Part shown: in pieces, positions 8,010 to 15,962 of the stretch
Layout of the letters: each line of letters begins with the position of its first letter
How positions within the stretch are numbered: position 1 is the first letter of the stretch
Assembly: GCA_035285585.1 (NCBI GenBank)
Contig: JAYKGU010000168.1
Location: 1-35,303, forward strand
Length of the DNA stretch: 35,303 nt
Direction: 5' to 3'
From: JAYKGU01 sp035285585
Lineage (GTDB): Bacteria > Cyanobacteriota > Cyanobacteriia > CAKZMO01
Made by a program: the position numbers and the translations under genes
The notes under the pieces: generated by a model
What the model saw: only the letters and a program-made list of their open reading frames with translations
Databases searched by the model: none
Told to the model about the DNA's origin: nothing

Positions 8010-8735
8010 TCATTCCCTCAGATCATTTTCGAACACCAGTTCCATGCGATCGCCCCGAAAGCGAGTGACGCCGTACTCAATCAGCGTGCCATACTGATCG
8101 ACGTTGAGGGATTCTGCCAGCAAAATAGGCTGGTTGAGGGGCACCTCCAGGAGGCGGGCATCAGCCGGTTTAACCAGGCGAGCCGAGACCGACGTGCGCC
8201 AGCGGATGTGGTCACAGTCGTAAATTTGCCGCAGAAACGTCGAAATAGACCCCAAATCACGCAGCAATTCAAGATGGGCGGGGGCCAGAAAATTTGGAAA
8301 GCGCCCCAGGGGAAAGTAAGCCGTACTAATGCTGATGGGTTCGTGGTTGGCCAGGGCCAGCCGCTCAATCAGGGCGACAGACTGACCGGGCTGCAGATTG
8401 AGGGACTTGGCCACCGCCGGAGAGGCAGGCACCTCAATGGCTCGCGTGAAGCGGGACAGCGCCGATCGCCCATGGGCTTTGAGGGCTTCGTTATAGCGCA
8501 CCCGTTTGCCGATAGCGTAGCGAATGGGGGTGCTGGTGACGAAGGTGCCCCGCCCCTGCTCAACCCGCACCAGCCCTTCTGATTTCAGTAGGGCGATCGC
8601 CTGTCGCAGGGTGTGCCGATTCACACCAAATCGCTCAGAGAGCTGCATCTCAGTGGGCAGCTTGTCGCCGGGTTGATAGATTCCCTGGCGAATGTCGCGG
8701 CGCAATTCCTCAGCAATTTGGGCATAGATAGACAT
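8010..8735 (-). CDS. phnF: GntR/HutC-family transcriptional regulator PhnF
   Basis: DNA-binding regulator of phosphonate genes, 241 residues. Residues 1-66 form a GntR winged helix-turn-helix (LPTEMQLSERFGVNRHTLRQ is the recognition region, GRGTFV the wing). The rest is a UTRA effector-binding domain, with the typical RLALANHEPISISTAYFP and the C-terminal FRGDRMELVF. I take ATG 8733-8735 rather than the in-frame TTG two codons upstream. It lies between phnC (same strand) and the divergent phnG, exactly where PhnF is found in other phn clusters, and the palindromes at 7876 and 8900 flank it. It probably represses both arms until a phosphonate-derived ligand binds; the ligand is unknown. Confidence 0.92.
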   Translation of the reverse strand: MSIYAQIAEELRRDIRQGIYQPGDKLPTEMQLSERFGVNRHTLRQAIALLKSEGLVRVEQGRGTFVTSTPIRYAIGKRVRYNEALKAHGRSALSRFTRAIEVPASPAVAKSLNLQPGQSVALIERLALANHEPISISTAYFPLGRFPNFLAPAHLELLRDLGSISTFLRQIYDCDHIRWRTSVSARLVKPADARLLEVPLNQPILLAESLNVDQYGTLIEYGVTRFRGDRMELVFENDLRE

Positions 8736-8899
8736 AATCAAAAAAATCCAAGGAAACCGTGACCTCAGGAAGCATGGTTTCTTATACTATCCCGTGAAGC
8801 CCACGTAATCTCCCCGCAGAATTGAAGGATTTTAGACAATTGTCCCCGCAGCATTACCGTTGCCAGAACTGAAGAATCGGGCTAGTATATGCACCTTAT

Positions 8900-8915
8900 A
8901 TCTAGACATCTAGAT
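8900..8915. promoter_or_regulatory. Putative PhnF operator in the phnF/phnG divergent region
   Basis: ATCTAGA, spacer CA, TCTAGAT is a perfect 7-bp inverted repeat, the same core as the site at 7876-7893 in opposite orientation. It lies 165 bp before phnF and 130 bp before phnG, so it could control both. TAGTAT (8884-8889) or TTATAT just upstream could serve as a -10 element for phnG. The remaining bases of this 310-bp gap (8736-9045) show AAGGAG at 8932-8937 without a start codon at a suitable distance, and no ORF or hairpin I can support. Confidence 0.72.
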
Positions 8916-9045
8916 GAATATTAAGGAGCCACTAATATTCGATTAAGACCTGATTTAATCATTCGCTTGCACCCCCATTCAATGGGGTCATGGAATTGAA
9001 TGGTAGGGGGCGACCCGTGGCAATCTGCTCGGTTAGGGGGAAACC

Positions 9046-9519
9046 ATGGATTCTCAGTCAGAACGTCAGCGCTGGATGGCCACATTAGCTAAGGCTGCCC
9101 CCGATCGGCTGCAGCAGTGTGTAGAGGAGTTGGTCAATAGTGGATCAGGGCGTTTGCCTGCCTACCGCATGCTGCGATCGCCCGAAACGGGGCTGGTCAT
9201 GGTGCGGGGGCGGGCAGGCGGTACAGGGCAGGTGTTTAACCTGGGGGAAATGACCCTGACGCGCTGTGTGGTGCAGATTGAAGCGTCCCCTGAAGAATCC
9301 CCCATTACCGGGTTTGGTTACGTTTCGGGGCGATCGCACCCCCATGCTGAGCTGGCGGCGGTCTGTGATGCCCTGATGCAGATGGAAAATTGGCGCGATC
9401 GCGTCCAGTTGACGGTGATTGCCCCCCTGCAAGCAGACGCCCAGCAGCGGCAGGAAACCCAGCAGCGGCAAACCGCCGCAACCCGTGTCAATTTCTTGAC
9501 CCTGCTGCGGGGCGAATAG
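9046..9519 (+). CDS. phnG: Alpha-D-ribose 1-methylphosphonate 5-triphosphate synthase subunit PhnG
   Basis: Subunit of the PhnGHI(J) core complex of C-P lyase, which with PhnI replaces adenine of ATP by the phosphonate. The 157 residues match the family length (about 150). The N-terminus RQRWMATLAKAAPDRL, the GLVMVRGRAGGTGQVFNLGEMT segment and the later GFGYVSGRSHPHAELAAVCDAL are PhnG hallmarks. A Gln/Arg-rich stretch (QQRQETQQRQ) precedes the C-terminus. ATG 9046 follows AGGGGGAAACC. It begins the plus-strand group phnG-phnH-GNAT-phnI and is divergent from phnF, with a putative PhnF operator between them. It needs PhnJ to cleave the C-P bond, and PhnJ is not in the window. Confidence 0.95.
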   Translation: MDSQSERQRWMATLAKAAPDRLQQCVEELVNSGSGRLPAYRMLRSPETGLVMVRGRAGGTGQVFNLGEMTLTRCVVQIEASPEESPITGFGYVSGRSHPHAELAAVCDALMQMENWRDRVQLTVIAPLQADAQQRQETQQRQTAATRVNFLTLLRGE

Positions 9520-9549
9520 TTTAACTCCTGACGAGTCGGTGTACTGACG

Positions 9550-10173
9550 ATGACCACCCTTCCTGGCTTTTGCGACCCGGTTCACGATGCCCAAACAACG
9601 TTTCGCGCCCTGCTCGACAGTATGGCCCATCCAGGGAGGGTTTACCCCATTCCCCCCGTGCCGGAGGTGCCCACGGGCCTGCTGCCCACCTGTGGAGCGG
9701 CCTGCCTGACGCTGCTAGATCTGGAAACGTCGGTGTGGCTGCAGCCCCATCAGTCGGCGGCGGTGCGCCAGTGGCTGCTGTTTCACACGGGCTGTACCTT
9801 TGTGACCGATTCTGAAGTGGCGGATTTTGCCATTGTGGACGTGCCGCACATTCCCGACCTGACCCAATTTAACTGGGGCACCGCCGCCGATCCAGAAACC
9901 TCAACTACCCTGCTGATTCAAATTCCAGACGCTTCGCTATCGGTGGAGAGGGGCGATCGCCCCATATCTCTCACTGGTCCAGGCATCGACGGCACAACTA
10001 CCTTTGCCGCTGATCTGGTTTCGGCCCATGGTTCGCCACTCCCGGCCCGCTTCTGGCGAGACTGGAGCACCAACCACTACGCATATCCCTTAGGCATTGA
10101 TGTGTTCCTCTTTGATCAACGCAGCGTTGTTGGGCTACCGCGCACCGCGCAGGCCATCCACCCTCATTCCTAG
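9550..10173 (+). CDS. phnH: C-P lyase core subunit PhnH
   Basis: Subunit of the PhnGHIJ complex with a degenerate PLP-transferase-like fold; it has a structural role and joins the complex through PhnG/PhnI. The 207 residues resemble the family (194 in E. coli). It opens with GFCDPVHDAQTTFRALLDSM, the best-conserved PhnH element, followed by AHPGRV. Near the C-terminus ARFWRDWSTNHYAYPLGIDV is also typical. It starts 30 bp after phnG and ends 13 bp before the acetyltransferase gene, so the three are almost certainly cotranscribed. ATG at 9550. Confidence 0.95.
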   Translation: MTTLPGFCDPVHDAQTTFRALLDSMAHPGRVYPIPPVPEVPTGLLPTCGAACLTLLDLETSVWLQPHQSAAVRQWLLFHTGCTFVTDSEVADFAIVDVPHIPDLTQFNWGTAADPETSTTLLIQIPDASLSVERGDRPISLTGPGIDGTTTFAADLVSAHGSPLPARFWRDWSTNHYAYPLGIDVFLFDQRSVVGLPRTAQAIHPHS

Positions 10174-10186
10174 GTTCTCTGCCCCT

Positions 10187-10690
10187 ATGGATATCTACAT
10201 CCGTGAAGCGACCAAGCGTGACCTATCGGGCATTCTTTCCCTCTACAGCCAGCCAGACCTGGATGATGGACAAGTGCTGACAACTGAACACGCCGAGCAT
10301 GTGTTTGAAGAAATGCGCCGCTATCCCAACTACCGCGTCTACGTTGCCAGCCATGGCAGTCTGGTGGTGGGAACCTTTGCGCTTCTAATTATGGACAACC
10401 TCATTCACCACGGCAAGCCCTCAGGCATCCTCGAAGCCGTTGCCGTTGACCCCGAATTTCAGCGGCGGGGGGTGGGGCGGCAGATGATTCACTTTGCGAT
10501 GGATCGGTGCCGGGAATTTGGCTGCTACAAAATTAGCCTGTCGTCCAACTTTCGCCTCAGCAAGGCCCATGAGTTTTACGATTCGCTGGGCTTTCGCAGA
10601 CATGGAATTAGCTTTGTAGTAGACCTGGTGGCAGAGGGAGGGGCGATCGCCTCCACAATGGACACCAGCCGCCCGTCCAATCCCAACTAG
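10187..10690 (+). CDS. GNAT-family N-acetyltransferase (PhnO-like by context)
   Basis: Cytosolic acetyl-CoA-dependent acyltransferase, 167 residues from ATG 10187. The acetyl-CoA pyrophosphate-binding loop QRRGVGRQM is at 92-100, preceded by the beta-4 strand ILEAVAVDPEF; the C-terminal AHEFYDSLGFRRHG is the usual GNAT ending. The NLIHHGKPSG element matches the region before the core in E. coli PhnO, an aminoalkylphosphonate N-acetyltransferase. With phnH 13 bp upstream and phnI 200 bp downstream, acetylation of aminophosphonates is the best guess, but the GNAT fold alone does not fix the substrate. A longer in-frame start inside phnH exists and I reject it. Confidence 0.85.
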   Translation: MDIYIREATKRDLSGILSLYSQPDLDDGQVLTTEHAEHVFEEMRRYPNYRVYVASHGSLVVGTFALLIMDNLIHHGKPSGILEAVAVDPEFQRRGVGRQMIHFAMDRCREFGCYKISLSSNFRLSKAHEFYDSLGFRRHGISFVVDLVAEGGAIASTMDTSRPSNPN

Positions 10691-10744
10691 CCCCCTGCCG
10701 TACTGACCTGTCTACCCATCAGGAGGCTGGCTAGTCCAGTCAGA

Positions 10745-10783
10745 CTGGGAATCCCCGTGCCTTCAGGCCGGGGAGGATGTCAA
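10745..10783 (+). mobile_element. Solo right end of an IS200/IS605-family element
   Basis: GGGAATCCCCGTGCC...GGGGAGGATGTCAA is the characteristic 3' end of IS605-type elements. The subterminal hairpin CCCCG-T-GCCT, loop TC, AGGC-CGGGG (10753-10773) has one bulged base and is followed by GAGGATGTCAA, whose TCAA (10780-10783) matches the right-end cleavage site of the family. In full elements this is the end of tnpB and of its overlapping guide RNA. Here no tnpA, tnpB or left end is visible in the 200-bp gap between the GNAT gene and phnI, so it is a remnant or a very short non-autonomous derivative. Confidence 0.72.
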
Positions 10784-10890
10784 CTGGTAGGGCTGTTCAT
10801 TCCCCCTGTACCATAGGATAAATCTTTGCGGGATAAAGCTCAGGGAAATTCCCGCGACAGGCTGAACAACGTTTTACGGAGTGCGGTTTC

Positions 10891-12111
10891 ATGGCATACG
10901 TGGCAGTCAAGGGGGGCGAACAGGCCATTCGTAATGCGGAGGCGCTGCTAAAAGCCTGGCGACGGGGCGATCCAGCCACCCCCGAACTCAGCCTTGATCA
11001 GATCAAGCAGCAATTGCAGCTCGCTGTTGACCGGGTGATGTGTGAGGGCAGCCTGTACGACCCTGACCTGGCGGCTCTGGCCCTTAAGCAATCCTGGGGC
11101 GACGTGGTGGAGGCGGTATTTTTGCTGCGGGCCTACCGCACCACCCTGCCCCGCCTGTACTATAGCGAGCCGCTGGACACCAGCAAAATGGCCGTTCTGC
11201 GGCGCATCTCCTCGATTTTTAAGGACGTCCCCGGTGGGCAGCAGCTTGGCCCCACCTTCGACTACATTCATCGGCTGCTGGATTTTAAGCTGGCCGCCGA
11301 AGACAATACCTTTGTGGCCTCTGAGGCCAATTCCACGGACGACGCCATGCCCCGCGTCCTCGACACCCTGGGAGCGGAAGGTCTCATCCAGGAAGAAAAA
11401 GCAACTCCAGAGGAGGCCCAGGCTGGTTCAGAAGCTGCCTCAAAACCTCACCCCGGCCCAGCCCCTTTCGACCTCACCCGCCAGCCCCTGAAATTTCCCG
11501 CCGACCGCGACGCCCGCCTGCAAAACCTGGCTCGGGCAGACGAGGGCTTTCTGCTGAGCCTGGCTTACTCTACCCAACGGGGCTACGGTAACAACCATCC
11601 CTTTGCTGGGGAAGTGCGTCTGGGGGAGGTGGAAGTGATCATCTGTCCAGAGGAACTGGGGTTTGAAGTGGCGGTCGCCGACATCACCGTCACCGAAGTT
11701 CAGATGGTCAACCAGTTCCAGGGCAGCAAAGAGATTCCCCCCCAGTTCACCCGTGGCTACGGTCTGACCTTTGGCTACAACGAGCGTAAGGCGATGGCCA
11801 TGGCCCTGGTGGATCGGGCGCTGCGGGCGAAGGAACTGGGTGAGGAGGTGCAAAGCCCCGCCCAGGATGAGGAGTTTGTCCTTTCCCACTCCGACAATGT
11901 GGAGGCCCAGGGCTTTGTCCAGCACCTGAAGCTGCCCCATTATGTGGACTTCCAGGCGGAGTTGAACCTGTTGCGCCAGATGCGGGCTGCAAAAGGGCAA
12001 AACCCAGTGGCTGCCCCGGAAACCGCCGCGCCCTCCACCGATGATGAACCCACAGCCAGTCTGGAGACTGGAACAGGGGCCAGTGTGACGGCAGACGGAG
12101 AGGCCGAGTGA
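10891..12111 (+). CDS. phnI: C-P lyase core nucleosidase subunit PhnI
   Basis: Catalytic subunit that, with PhnG and PhnH, displaces adenine from ATP to attach the phosphonate to ribose triphosphate. The start MAYVAVKGGEQAIRNA is the classic PhnI N-terminus, followed by QQLQLAVDRVM(C)EG, LAALALKQ, VFLLRAYRTTLPRL and a mid-protein metal/ligand region. At 406 residues it is longer than E. coli PhnI (354); the excess is an Ala/Glu/Pro-rich insert around residues 168-195 and a low-complexity Thr/Ala/Glu tail. ATG 10891 has ACGGAG 9 nt upstream. It follows the phnGH-GNAT group after 200 bp that contain an IS605 end. No phn gene follows it. Confidence 0.95.
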   Translation: MAYVAVKGGEQAIRNAEALLKAWRRGDPATPELSLDQIKQQLQLAVDRVMCEGSLYDPDLAALALKQSWGDVVEAVFLLRAYRTTLPRLYYSEPLDTSKMAVLRRISSIFKDVPGGQQLGPTFDYIHRLLDFKLAAEDNTFVASEANSTDDAMPRVLDTLGAEGLIQEEKATPEEAQAGSEAASKPHPGPAPFDLTRQPLKFPADRDARLQNLARADEGFLLSLAYSTQRGYGNNHPFAGEVRLGEVEVIICPEELGFEVAVADITVTEVQMVNQFQGSKEIPPQFTRGYGLTFGYNERKAMAMALVDRALRAKELGEEVQSPAQDEEFVLSHSDNVEAQGFVQHLKLPHYVDFQAELNLLRQMRAAKGQNPVAAPETAAPSTDDEPTASLETGTGASVTADGEAE

Positions 12112-12192
12112 ACCCGGTATGGGGCCTCCAGTTGAAGATAATAAAAGGCTGTGGACGCGATAATCTAGGCGCGTCAATCAGGGAAACCAACC

Positions 12193-12687
12193 ATGTTCAA
12201 ACTTCAAACAAAAGTTGCGGGATTGGCCGGTGGCTTGCTGGTGGCTGGGGCGATCGCTGGGGCGATCGCCACCGTCTCTTCTGCTCCACGGTCTCAGGCC
12301 CGAATCGACTCGCCCTCTTTACCCTCTGCCTCGCTGGCCCAGGCCCAAACCGACTCGTCTTCCCAGTGGCGAGCCATGACCGCCGAGGAAACGGACGCCC
12401 AGTGGGAGTACATTTTGCAAAGCCCCCTGGGAATTGCCGCCCTCAACCAGCTCGCCCTTGAGGGATTCATCAATCCGGTCTGCACCAAGCAGTTTTACAC
12501 CAACGAGCAAACCGGCGGCTTCCAGGCCCTGCTTCAGGTCACCTGTCCGGAACCACGGGGCGCTTCCACGGCTCAAGGCTATGACGAAATGCGGGTGATT
12601 TTCAACCGCTTCGAAAGCAGCATTGAGAACTTTGAAGTGCATCGCGTCTATCCGGATCGGGAGCCAGATATTTCTCTACCGGAGTAA
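12193..12687 (+). CDS. Small secreted protein of unknown function
   Basis: I do not recognise the family. The 164-residue product begins with a signal peptide: positively charged start, hydrophobic Gly/Ala core (about 9-25), then an Ala/Ser-rich region with likely cleavage near SQA. Two HIP1 octamers in tandem (12249-12270) encode the core residues GAIAGAIA. The mature part has two Cys (in NPVCTKQFYT and QVTCPEPRG) that could form a disulfide, an AEETDAQWEYIL helix and a C-terminal EVHRVYPDREP stretch. It is probably periplasmic. It lies 81 bp after phnI on the same strand but has no evident link to phosphonate metabolism. Confidence 0.82.
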   Translation: MFKLQTKVAGLAGGLLVAGAIAGAIATVSSAPRSQARIDSPSLPSASLAQAQTDSSSQWRAMTAEETDAQWEYILQSPLGIAALNQLALEGFINPVCTKQFYTNEQTGGFQALLQVTCPEPRGASTAQGYDEMRVIFNRFESSIENFEVHRVYPDREPDISLPE

Positions 12688-12791
12688 CCCTTTCAATTCA
12701 GTTTCTGTGGCGTTGCTGAACCTGAGTATGGATTCGTTAGGGGCCAAATGGTTACTCGCCCCTGCGCTGGCGTTGAAAGCGCTGCTATCCA

Positions 12792-12865
12792 TAAGTACAT
12801 GGCCATAAATAAAAATAGTGGGGTGCACCCCACCATAGCGTCGTTTAGTTGTGCCCACCTACTTA
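12792..12865. mobile_element. MITE-like hairpin repeat, copy 2 (short, diverged)
   Basis: A 74-bp segment begins TAAGTACATGGCCATAAATA and ends AGTTGTGCCCACCTACTTA, so it has the same TAAGTA/TACTTA ends as the copies at 7705 and 35220. Its last 20 bases match copy 1 at 17 positions (AxTTGTGCxxACCTACTTAC). The centre holds GTGGGGTGCACCCCAC (12818-12833), a perfect 16-bp palindrome unrelated to the stems of the other copies. It lies in the 279-bp gap before the serine hydrolase gene. The rest of that gap shows no gene. Confidence 0.6.
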
Positions 12866-12966
12866 CCAGCAGGCAGCAGCGCCAGCTCTGTTAAGCAAGG
12901 CTACTTTCCTGCCAGGTTTGGACTTACTTTATTAAGAGTAAGCTCCATGAAGTAGCTAATATCAAT

Positions 12967-14325
12967 ATGAAACTGAAAAGAATCCTGCTGGCTCTTTTCT
13001 TAGTGATTTGCTCACTGGCTACCGTCTTGAACCTCTCACCCATGGCAACAGCCCAAGATCACACGCCAGCCTCTGATGATGTCGCCTGGACATCGGAGAC
13101 GTCTAATCCGATTACATTGGGTTGGATGACGGGGTCTCCACCTCCCCCGGACAAAGTTATTCGCTTTGATGACGGCACTTACTTTCAATTTCCACAAATG
13201 CGCTGGAGCGTTTGCCACTTTCAGCAGCTCATGCCGACCCAATCAGTAAGCCGTGGGCTGGCAACTTCCATGCCCCTGGCAAAGGAGGAATTAGCCGAGA
13301 TCGATCAGCTCACATTCCTTCCCTGGGGAGCCACTGAGCCAATGACCTGGCAGCAGTCGCTGGCAGCAAATTTTACGGATGGCATTGTCATTCTCCACCA
13401 CGGCAAGGTGGTCTATGAAAAATTTTCCGGATGCCTCACCCCAACTAACCGTCATGCAGCCATGTCCCTCACGAAATCTTTTGTAGGTTTATTAGGAGAA
13501 ATGCTGGTTGCTGAGAATCAGCTAAAGGCAGATCGGCTGGTTAAAGATTACATTCCTGAACTGGCTGAAAGCGCCTTTGGCGATGCGACGGTGCGCCAGG
13601 TTCTTGATATGACCACAGGGCTGGACTATAGCGAGGATTATGCCGATCCCAATGCTGAGGTCTGGCAACATGCGGCGGCGGGTAATCCCCTCCCCAAACC
13701 CGAAGATTATGTTGGCCCAAGAACTTATTTTGAATTCCTACAAACGGTGGCAAAACAGGGAGAACATGGCCGCAGTTTTGGGTATAAAACCGTCAACACA
13801 GATGTGCTCGGCTGGCTCATCAGTCGGGTCACGGGTAAACCCATTACAGAAGTTTTATCGGAGAGACTCTGGAGCAAAATTGGTGCCGATCTGGACGCTT
13901 ATTTCACAGTCGATTCCATCGGAACCCCCTTTGCAGGAGGAGGCTTAAATGCCGGATTGCGTGACATGGCTCGCTTCGGGCAGATGATATTAAACAACGG
14001 TCAAGTTGCCGACCAGCAGGTTGTGCCGGAAGCGGTAATTCAAAGCATTCGCAGGGGGGGCGATCGCCAGGCGTTTGCAGATGCCGGATACACTCTGCTG
14101 GAGGGGTGGAGCTACCGCAGCATGTGGTGGATTACCCACGATGAACACGGTGCATTTATGGCAAGAGGGGTACATGGCCAATCCCTCTATATCGACCCGC
14201 AAGCCGATATGGTCATTGCTCGATTTGCCTCCCATCCGGTAGCAGGCAACGCGGCGAATGATCCGACGACGCTGCCCGCTTATCAGGCTGTAGCCGATTA
14301 CCTGCTACAACTTGAAAATCTCTAA
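12967..14325 (+). CDS. Secreted serine hydrolase, beta-lactamase class C / NylB-like
   Basis: Exported serine hydrolase of the beta-lactamase/6-aminohexanoate-dimer hydrolase group, 452 residues. A signal peptide (KRILLALFLVICSLATVL, cleavage near TAQ at 28-30) precedes the enzyme. The nucleophile motif SLTK gives Ser167 and Lys170, and FGYKTVNTDVLGWL supplies Tyr273 and Asn277, the Y-x-x-x-N arrangement of NylB-type enzymes. The C-terminal GVHGQSLYIDP region completes the fold. The natural substrate may be a peptide, ester or amide; true beta-lactamase activity is not implied. ATG 12967 is the first codon with a sensible signal peptide. It is convergent with the SpoIID gene, 9 bp apart. Confidence 0.88.
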   Translation: MKLKRILLALFLVICSLATVLNLSPMATAQDHTPASDDVAWTSETSNPITLGWMTGSPPPPDKVIRFDDGTYFQFPQMRWSVCHFQQLMPTQSVSRGLATSMPLAKEELAEIDQLTFLPWGATEPMTWQQSLAANFTDGIVILHHGKVVYEKFSGCLTPTNRHAAMSLTKSFVGLLGEMLVAENQLKADRLVKDYIPELAESAFGDATVRQVLDMTTGLDYSEDYADPNAEVWQHAAAGNPLPKPEDYVGPRTYFEFLQTVAKQGEHGRSFGYKTVNTDVLGWLISRVTGKPITEVLSERLWSKIGADLDAYFTVDSIGTPFAGGGLNAGLRDMARFGQMILNNGQVADQQVVPEAVIQSIRRGGDRQAFADAGYTLLEGWSYRSMWWITHDEHGAFMARGVHGQSLYIDPQADMVIARFASHPVAGNAANDPTTLPAYQAVADYLLQLENL

Positions 14326-14334
14326 CGGCCTGGA

Positions 14335-15591
14335 TCACTGCACCTGGATGTTCGACAGCCCCACCCCCTGATAGTAATGGCCCAGAATTTGCTGATAGTT
14401 ATAGCCGTGGGCTGCCATGCCGTAGGCTCCCCACTGGCTCATGCCCACGCCGTGACCAAACCCCCGACCACTGATGAAGAAAACTGTGGGCGCAGAGGCC
14501 ACATTGCCCGCACTGGCCACCCGGCCAAACTGGGGCGTGACGGTGAACAGAGTACTGCGCAGTCCTAACGCCCGCCGCAGCTCGTCGCCCCGTATCACCC
14601 GGCTACCCGTGTCGCCTGTGACCCGCATGGTGACGATGCGGCCCCTGGGGGTGGTCTGCTCCGGCGTCATGGATAGAACATTGCCAACTCCAGAAATTTT
14701 CTGGCGCAGGTCGGCGGCGGAAACCTGCTCCATCCACTGGAAGACGGGAGCGCCCTGGTCAAAATCCACCACGCCGCGCAGGTAGGGGCGGGGGCTTGAC
14801 CAGATATCCTCCACATTCTCGGTGTGACCACCGGAGGAGGAGTGGAAGACCGCTTCAATGAGCTGGCCGTTGTGGGTGAGCACCTGCCCACGGGTGGCTT
14901 CGACAGCGGCCTGGGTGGTGGAGGCTTCTTTGGCCAAGCCGCCATAGACCTGCCAGGTGGTGGTGTCGCCCACGTCAAACAGGGGATTGGTGCCCCGCTG
15001 GCGCTTGTAGAGGACGTAGGTGCGGGCGGTAACGGCCTGGGCCTTGAGGGCTTCGAGGGGCCAGTTGGTGGGCATCTCGCTGCCGACGACGCTGTAGAGG
15101 TAGTGCTCCAGGTCAACCACGTTAATGGCAGTGAGACCGCTGCCCGTAGCCACCACCTGGGTGCGACCGCGATACCACTTGTCGTCGATGAAGACGTAGC
15201 CATTGTCGCTGGGTTCCACCCAAAACTGCTGGTCGCGCCACTGGCTAACGACCACCTGTCCCCCAGTTGCCTGGGCAACAAAGCCACCCCCCGCTGGAAT
15301 TTGGGCCACCACCTGTCCAGCCCCATTTTTGAGGGTTGCCTGGGTGGAGCTGCCGAGCTGGATCTGGCTGGTTTGCTCCTCAATGGCGACCCGCAGCTCC
15401 AGGGCACGCACCGACGCAGCGGGCAGCAGTAGACCGATGAAGGCGATCAGCCCCAGGAGGGCAGAACGCCAGCGGGGGCGAGGGGTGCTCCGTGGCAAGC
15501 CAATGCCTTCCACAAATTTCAGCACCATCTGAAGCTGAAGGAACGAACGGATGGAACCGGGGTGTGACGATTGGCAGCGGATTGCCGTCAT
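14335..15591 (-). CDS. SpoIID/LytB-domain protein (lytic-transglycosylase-like, cell-wall associated)
   Basis: Envelope protein of 418 residues with the SpoIID/LytB domain, whose founding member cleaves denuded glycan strands. A membrane segment or late signal peptide lies at about 43-63. The domain shows GSEMP (170-174, with Glu172 at the place of the SpoIID catalytic Glu), the helix ALKAQAVTARTYVLY, the loop FHSSSGGHTE (249-258), and the C-terminal GRGFGHGVGMSQWGAYGMA. Cyanobacterial members often carry the same domain alone. ATG 15589-15591 is supported by GAGGAG 8 nt upstream, although it leaves an unusually long 40-residue N-terminal region before the hydrophobic segment; Met23 is the alternative start. 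It probably acts in peptidoglycan remodelling, as do its neighbours. Confidence 0.92.
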   Translation of the reverse strand: MTAIRCQSSHPGSIRSFLQLQMVLKFVEGIGLPRSTPRPRWRSALLGLIAFIGLLLPAASVRALELRVAIEEQTSQIQLGSSTQATLKNGAGQVVAQIPAGGGFVAQATGGQVVVSQWRDQQFWVEPSDNGYVFIDDKWYRGRTQVVATGSGLTAINVVDLEHYLYSVVGSEMPTNWPLEALKAQAVTARTYVLYKRQRGTNPLFDVGDTTTWQVYGGLAKEASTTQAAVEATRGQVLTHNGQLIEAVFHSSSGGHTENVEDIWSSPRPYLRGVVDFDQGAPVFQWMEQVSAADLRQKISGVGNVLSMTPEQTTPRGRIVTMRVTGDTGSRVIRGDELRRALGLRSTLFTVTPQFGRVASAGNVASAPTVFFISGRGFGHGVGMSQWGAYGMAAHGYNYQQILGHYYQGVGLSNIQVQ

Positions 15592-15962
15592 GATACAGAC
15601 TCCTCACAGTGATTCAGGTAGATTCTGATTAGACCGTTGCAGTTGGTTTTCCTTGGCTTAAGGTAAATGACGATGAATGGCGGAATTGATGAAATTAGAC
15701 AAGTTTACGGGCCGTCCACCCGGTTGGGCTGCCAGAGGTTCTGATGACCAGAGTCAGGAGGCAGCGGCTGGCGATCGCCCTGTGACACCCCAAAAGTTGA
15801 ACCGGGTTCAGACTGTTAATTGGTTTCTATGGGTTTTTCTACAGGTTTAAACAAACTTCAGGCAACTTCAGCAAATTTATTGGCAAATTATCAGAATTCT
15901 AGCCGCAAGTGGCGCGTTCGTCACCGGGCAGGAAAGATGCCAGTGGCCGGAGGTTAACCGGA
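15592..15962. other. 371-bp gap upstream of the SpoIID gene without a recognised gene
   Basis: Contains one HIP1 octamer and an AT-rich part (about 15800-15900) and must hold the SpoIID promoter. I see no hairpin with a T-run, no RNA gene and no ORF with coding character in it. Confidence 0.6.

Noticed and set aside
12708..12735. TGGCGTTGCTGAAC motif as an insertion-sequence end
   Set aside because: It resembles ends of some cyanobacterial IS elements, but no matching partner end or transposase is visible, so it cannot be supported.
13541..13753. Small frames inside the serine hydrolase, SpoIID and neighbouring genes
   Set aside because: All lie within well-supported genes and lack start signals or family features.
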